Positions 5,510 through 8,412 of a DNA stretch of 8,412 nt are shown here, piece after piece. Source of the DNA: Clostridiales bacterium UBA4696 (GTDB taxonomy: Bacteria; Bacillota; Clostridia; Oscillospirales; Oscillospiraceae). Where the stretch lies: the NCBI GenBank assembly GCA_002404795.1, contig DHKK01000173.1, positions 1 to 8,412 on the forward strand, written 5' to 3'. The position numbers and the translations under genes were made by a program. The notes under the pieces are model-generated. The model saw nothing but the letters and a program-made list of their open reading frames with translations. It was not told the origin of the DNA and made no database searches. Positions within the stretch are counted from its first letter, which is position 1, and each line of letters begins with the position of its first letter.

Positions 5510-7498
5510 TTACAAGATGCCCATCAGGGCGTAGATTACAGATGCCGCGATCCATGCGACGCAGCACTGCATCAGCACGACTCCTATCGTTTTCAGCGTT
5601 GAGCCGAATTCCCGCCGGATCGTGGCTACCGCCGCGATGCAGGGGGTATACAGCAGCGTAAAGACCAGAAAGCTCGCGGCGGAGCGGTTGGTGAACATTG
5701 TAGAGAGCGGGGCCCCGCCCAGCAAAACCTCCAGTGTGCTGACTACGGATTCCTTTGCGATGAAGCCGGAGATCAGGGAGGTTGCGCAGCGCCAGTCCGC
5801 AAAGCCCAGCGGTGCGAACACCGGCGCGATCCATCGGCCGATGAGGGCCAAAAGACTGTCGGCGCTGTCGGCCACCACGTTCAGCCTGATATCAAAGCTT
5901 TGCAGGAACCAGATGATGATCGTAGCCAGAAAAATCACCGTAAAGGCCCTCTGCAAAAAGTCCTTGGCCTTTTCCCACAGCAGCAGCGCAACGCTCTTGA
6001 GACTCGGCAAACGGTAATTGGGAAGCTCCATGACAAACGGTACCGGCTTTCCGCGGAATGTGCTCCAGTTCATGATAAGAGCGGCGACGATCCCGATCAG
6101 AATGCCCAGCAGATACAGAGAGATCATCACGAGCGCGCGGTGCGTTGGGAAGAATGCCGCGGTAAAAAACGCATAAATGGAGATTTTGGCCGAGCAGCTC
6201 ATATAAGGTGTGAGCAGGATCGTCATCTTGCGGTCACGGTCACTCGACACCGTGCGCGTCGCCATGATGGCCGGTACGGAACAGCCGAAGCCGATGAGCA
6301 TGGGGACGATGCTGCGGCCGGACAGTCCGATCTTTCGCAGAGGCTTGTCCATCACAAATGCGACGCGGGCCATGTAGCCGGTATCCTCCAGAATAGAGAG
6401 GAAGAAAAAGAGTGTCACGATGATGGGCAGGAATGCCAGCACACTGCCGACGCCCGTAAAAATGCCGTCGATAATAAGGCTATGTACCACAGGGTTAATG
6501 CCGTAAGCGGTCAGGGCATGATCCGCCATGGCGGTAAGGGCGTCAATGCCGACCGCTAACCAGTCGGACAGCCGCTGCCCGATCACATGAAAGGTGAGGT
6601 AGAATATCAGCAGCATAACGGCAAGGAAGGCAGGGATCGCCGTATACCGGCCGGTGAGGAAGCGGTCGATCTTCATCGAGCGGGCGTGCTCCCGGCTCTC
6701 GTGGCACTTCACCACAGACGACGCCACCACACCTTCGATGAAGGTATAGCGCATATTGGCAAGCGCCGCGTTGCGGTCAAGCCCTGCCTCGCTCTCCATC
6801 TGCACGATACAATGCTCAAGCAGCTCGCGCTCGTTCTGATCGAGCGCCAGACGGTCGGCGAGATCATCGCCGCCTTCAATCAGCTTTGCTGCGCAGAAGC
6901 GTGCCGGCACACCAATGCGGTCGGCGTGGTCGGCGATCAGGTGCGTGACGGCGTGGATGCAGCGGTGGACGGCGGAATCGTCCGCGCAGAAGTCCGTCAC
7001 CTTGGGCAGAGTTCTGCTCCGAGCCACAGCGATCGCCTGATCCACCAGTTCGCTCACGCCCTCGCCCTTTGCGGCTGCGATCGGTACGACAGGGATGCCG
7101 AGCGCGGCGCTCATCTTCTGCACATCGATGGAACCGCCGTTGGAACGGACCTCATCCATCATGTTCAGCGCCAGCACCATCGGTATCCGCAGCTCGAGCA
7201 GCTGAAGCGTCAGGTACAGATTCCGCTCAATGTTGGTGGCATCCACAATGTTGATGATGCCGTCCGGCTTTTGGTTGAGGATAAAGTCACGGGAGACGAT
7301 TTCCTCCTGTGTATAGGGCCGCAGGGAGTAGATGCCGGGCAGATCCACCACGGCGCAGCCTTTTTCATCTGTGATCTCTCCCATCTTCTGGTCTACCGTG
7401 ACGCCGGGAAAGTTGCCGACGTGCTGGTTGGAGCCGGTGAGGGCGTTGAAGAGAGTCGTTTTGCCGCAGTTCTGATTTCCGACGAGTGCAAAGATCAT
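5510..7498 (-). CDS. feoB: FeoB, ferrous iron transporter
   Basis: FeoB is an inner-membrane protein that takes up Fe2+, with an N-terminal GTP-binding domain controlling the channel. The 662 residues look complete. GTPase motifs are G1 GNQNCGKTT (7-15), G2 around T34 (GVTV), G3 DLPG (52-55), G4 NMMD (112-115) and an AAAKGEG G5-like turn (about 141-147). A helical linker follows, then about eight hydrophobic segments from residue 290 onward. The two gate repeats include the conserved VPMLIGFGCSVPAIMATRT and, later, GFIAKESVVSTLEVLLGG. The protein lacks the Cys-rich C-terminal extension of enterobacterial FeoB, and no feoC is adjacent. The start ATG overlaps the feoA stop as ATGA, so translation is probably coupled. 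It ends without a clear U-rich terminator. Confidence 0.97.
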   Translation of the reverse strand: MIFALVGNQNCGKTTLFNALTGSNQHVGNFPGVTVDQKMGEITDEKGCAVVDLPGIYSLRPYTQEEIVSRDFILNQKPDGIINIVDATNIERNLYLTLQLLELRIPMVLALNMMDEVRSNGGSIDVQKMSAALGIPVVPIAAAKGEGVSELVDQAIAVARSRTLPKVTDFCADDSAVHRCIHAVTHLIADHADRIGVPARFCAAKLIEGGDDLADRLALDQNERELLEHCIVQMESEAGLDRNAALANMRYTFIEGVVASSVVKCHESREHARSMKIDRFLTGRYTAIPAFLAVMLLIFYLTFHVIGQRLSDWLAVGIDALTAMADHALTAYGINPVVHSLIIDGIFTGVGSVLAFLPIIVTLFFFLSILEDTGYMARVAFVMDKPLRKIGLSGRSIVPMLIGFGCSVPAIMATRTVSSDRDRKMTILLTPYMSCSAKISIYAFFTAAFFPTHRALVMISLYLLGILIGIVAALIMNWSTFRGKPVPFVMELPNYRLPSLKSVALLLWEKAKDFLQRAFTVIFLATIIIWFLQSFDIRLNVVADSADSLLALIGRWIAPVFAPLGFADWRCATSLISGFIAKESVVSTLEVLLGGAPLSTMFTNRSAASFLVFTLLYTPCIAAVATIRREFGSTLKTIGVVLMQCCVAWIAASVIYALMGIL

Positions 7499-7725
7499 TT
7501 CAGCTCGCCCTCCACTTCGATTTTTTGAGCCTCCTCTACGCGCAGCGTCAGCTCGTAGCCGCGCACGCGGATCTCGATGGGATCGCCCATCGGCGCGACC
7601 TTCTGCAGTGTCACGCGGGTGTGCGGGATCAGCCCCATATCCAGCAGACGGCAGCGCAGGGCCCCATCTCCGCCCACAGCGGTAATGACGGCGGACGTAC
7701 CGACCTTCAATCTATCAAGTGTCAT
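7495..7725 (-). CDS. feoA: FeoA, ferrous iron transport accessory protein
   Basis: FeoA is a small cytoplasmic SH3-like beta-barrel protein that supports FeoB, probably by contact with it. With the start at 7725 it has 76 residues, the normal FeoA length. It begins MTLDRLKVGTSAVI and carries the typical LRCRLLDMGLIPHTRV and APMGDPIEIRVRGYELTLR segments, ending in basic and acidic residues. The frame stays open further upstream to 7833, but this start fits the family and follows GGGAG (7739-7735) by 9 nt. The promoter at 7757-7785 lies inside that longer frame, which also argues against a longer protein. It forms an operon with feoB through a 4-nt overlap. Confidence 0.95.
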   Translation of the reverse strand: MTLDRLKVGTSAVITAVGGDGALRCRLLDMGLIPHTRVTLQKVAPMGDPIEIRVRGYELTLRVEEAQKIEVEGELK

Positions 7726-7747
7726 CCAATTTCTCTCCCAATGGTTT

Positions 7748-7767
7748 GATGTGTTTATGGTAACATC
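7748..7767. promoter_or_regulatory. Possible operator over the feoAB -10
   Basis: GATGT (7748-7752) and ACATC (7763-7767) form an inverted repeat with 10 nt between, spanning the -10 and start site. A metal-dependent repressor (DtxR or Fur family) would be expected for feo genes, but the arms are short and do not clearly match either consensus. Low confidence. Confidence 0.25.
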
Positions 7768-7785
7768 CCCGCTGCGGCCTGTCAA
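7757..7785 (-). promoter_or_regulatory. Promoter of feoAB
   Basis: On the minus strand a perfect TTGACA (7785-7780) lies 17 bp from TACCAT (7762-7757, 4/6 match). TACCAT is preceded by TGT, giving an extended -10. The start near 7750 gives a leader of about 25 nt before feoA. Confidence 0.65.
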
Positions 7786-8145
7786 TACAGCCACGGATAT
7801 TGCGGTATACCGGTAGAGGCTTGGCAGCTGCAATGGCTGACCGGACGGCGCGCCGGAAGAATTGCCGAAAGCAGAAATATGAGAGGCCGGTCAGGCGATT
7901 GGCCGACCGCGCGCAGCAATACGACCGGTCCGGCCGGGCGGAATTGACAAAAAAGGTTCCTGAACACGGAGCAAGAGCTTGAGTCCGCCAAGAGATTGCT
8001 TCAGAAGCCGGACAGGTATCAAGAGGACACAGAGGGCGAGAGATGAGACCGCTTTGCTGCGGCGAATATTATGCAAACAGAGGAAACCGGCCAAGACCAG
8101 CTCCTCTGTTTACATAATATGCATTTAAGACTGATCGCGAAGCGG
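7786..8145. other. Stretch without intact gene between feoAB and the decarboxylase genes
   Basis: Nothing intact is supported in these 360 bp. A plus-strand frame, closed by stops at 7945-7947 and 8044-8046, reads FLNTEQELESAKRLLQKPD then RYQEDTEGER. It is a charged, helix-like string of 32 codons without an ATG, which may be a gene remnant or chance. GC-rich short palindromes (GGCGCGCC near 7848, GACCGGTC near 7922) are unremarkable. The notable item is the inverted repeat at 8066-8120. Confidence 0.45.
8066..8120. repeat. 19-nt imperfect inverted repeat with 17-nt centre
   Basis: ATATTATGCAAACAGAGGA (8066-8084) is complementary to 8102-8120 at 18 of 19 positions. The single mismatch is C8074 against A8112. 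It lies 26 nt past the stop of the 37-codon gene at 8146-8259, so it could end that transcript. However, the sequence after it on the minus strand (TCGCCGCAGC) has no T-run. It could instead be a small mobile-element end pair or a binding site. Confidence 0.6.
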
Positions 8146-8259
8146 CTATTTTGCGCTGCGGGTGAAGAGGGCCACGGCGGTGGTGATGAGCCCCATCACG
8201 GCGAAGATGCCGAGCATGCCCTGGCCCATGATGAGCAGCGCGATCTCAAGATTTGTCAT
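8146..8259 (-). CDS. OadG-related small subunit of a membrane decarboxylase
   Basis: This is a complete gene of only 37 codons, with product MTNLEIALLIMGQGMLGIFA followed by VMGLITTAVALFTRSAK. It is a single transmembrane helix (about residues 5-31) with a short basic tail. The GQGMLGIFAVMGLI pattern matches the membrane anchor of gamma subunits (OadG family) of Na+-translocating decarboxylases, which hold the complex together. The usual soluble, metal-binding tail is absent. The start at 8259 follows a strong AAGGAGG site, and it lies 12 bp after the beta-subunit stop, so the two are translated from one message. The pairing with the beta subunit supports a real function. Which decarboxylase (oxaloacetate, methylmalonyl-CoA or glutaconyl-CoA) cannot be told here. 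Confidence 0.85.
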   Translation of the reverse strand: MTNLEIALLIMGQGMLGIFAVMGLITTAVALFTRSAK

Positions 8260-8271
8260 GTCGATTCCTCC

Positions 8272-8412
8272 TTAGCCCATGAGCTGCGGCACGAGATTGA
8301 GGATCATGCCGCCCGCGATGACAGATGCGATCTGACCGGCGACGTTCGCGCCGACCGCGTGCATCAGCAGGTGGTTGGTGCAGTCGGCTTCCTGCCCCAT
8401 CTTCTGGATGAC
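8272..8412 (-). CDS. Na+-translocating decarboxylase beta subunit, C-terminal end
   Basis: These last 46 codons of a membrane protein run off the right edge of the window. They read VIQKMGQEADCTNHLLMHAV, then GANVAGQIASVIAGGMILNL and VPQLMG. The LLMHAxGxNVAGxIxSxxAxG pattern is the C-terminal signature of the beta subunit (OadB/MmdB/GcdB family). That integral membrane subunit couples decarboxylation of a carboxybiotin intermediate to Na+ export. The substrate is not determined by this fragment. The next gene is the 37-residue OadG-related subunit, 12 bp downstream, as expected for such an operon. The promoter and the other subunits lie outside the window. Confidence 0.88.
   Translation of the reverse strand, partial: VIQKMGQEADCTNHLLMHAVGANVAGQIASVIAGGMILNLVPQLMG

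Noticed and set aside
5360..5602. Plus-strand frame beginning MHRAFSSEPCN
   Set aside because: Parts read like protein, but there is no ribosome site, it spans the 5457-5484 palindrome, and its end overlaps feoB antisense. Not called as a gene.
7726..7833. Upstream extension of feoA to 7833
   Set aside because: It would cover the feoAB promoter and give a protein much longer than FeoA. The start at 7725 has a proper ribosome site.
7891..8094. Minus-strand frame of 67 codons across the inverted repeat
   Set aside because: No ribosome site, and it starts inside the inverted repeat. No recognisable features.

Overview
The window looks like chromosome from a moderately GC-rich gut-type clostridium (Firmicutes, probably the Oscillospiraceae or a related group). 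This rests on protein flavour (clostridial small Cys proteins, a Spo0A-like receiver domain, a MalT-like LuxR regulator, FeoA/FeoB, a Na+-translocating decarboxylase), strong AGGAGG-type ribosome sites and sigma-A-like promoters. No rRNA, tRNA or CRISPR array is visible. The species cannot be named from the sequence alone.

Left part (1-1970, all minus strand). The window opens inside the N-terminus of mnmE (tRNA U34 modification GTPase). Upstream of it lie a small two-helix membrane protein with a C-terminal zinc ribbon (371-613), a conserved clostridial protein with a CxCxxC motif (691-1074), a stretch that looks like a decayed Cys-rich gene spread over two reading frames (1155-1509), and a stand-alone response-regulator receiver domain (1581-1970). 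Intrinsic terminators separate the units: 324-360 follows the zinc-ribbon gene and overlaps the mnmE promoter, and 1533-1567 follows the receiver gene.

Centre (1971-5101). A divergent control region of about 450 bp separates the receiver gene from a large plus-strand gene for a MalT/LuxR-type ATPase regulator of 785 residues (2417-4774). Its leader holds two overlapping hairpins with a possible alternative pairing. Directly after its stop, in the same frame and with no start codon, lies what reads as the C-terminal end of a large serine recombinase (4967-5101). This marks the gene-poor stretch 4775-5509 as the scar of a mobile element.

Right part (5510-8412, minus strand). A feoA-feoB operon (ferrous iron uptake, ATGA overlap) has a recognisable promoter with TTGACA and an extended -10. 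A further 420 bp without an intact gene holds a 19-nt-arm imperfect inverted repeat. The window ends in the 3' end of a membrane decarboxylase operon: the beta-subunit C-terminus followed by a 37-residue OadG-related small subunit.

I see no clear new multi-gene system. The items most worth a second look are the luxR leader hairpins, the recombinase scar beside luxR, the frame-broken Cys-rich gene, the 37-aa subunit and the unexplained inverted repeats.
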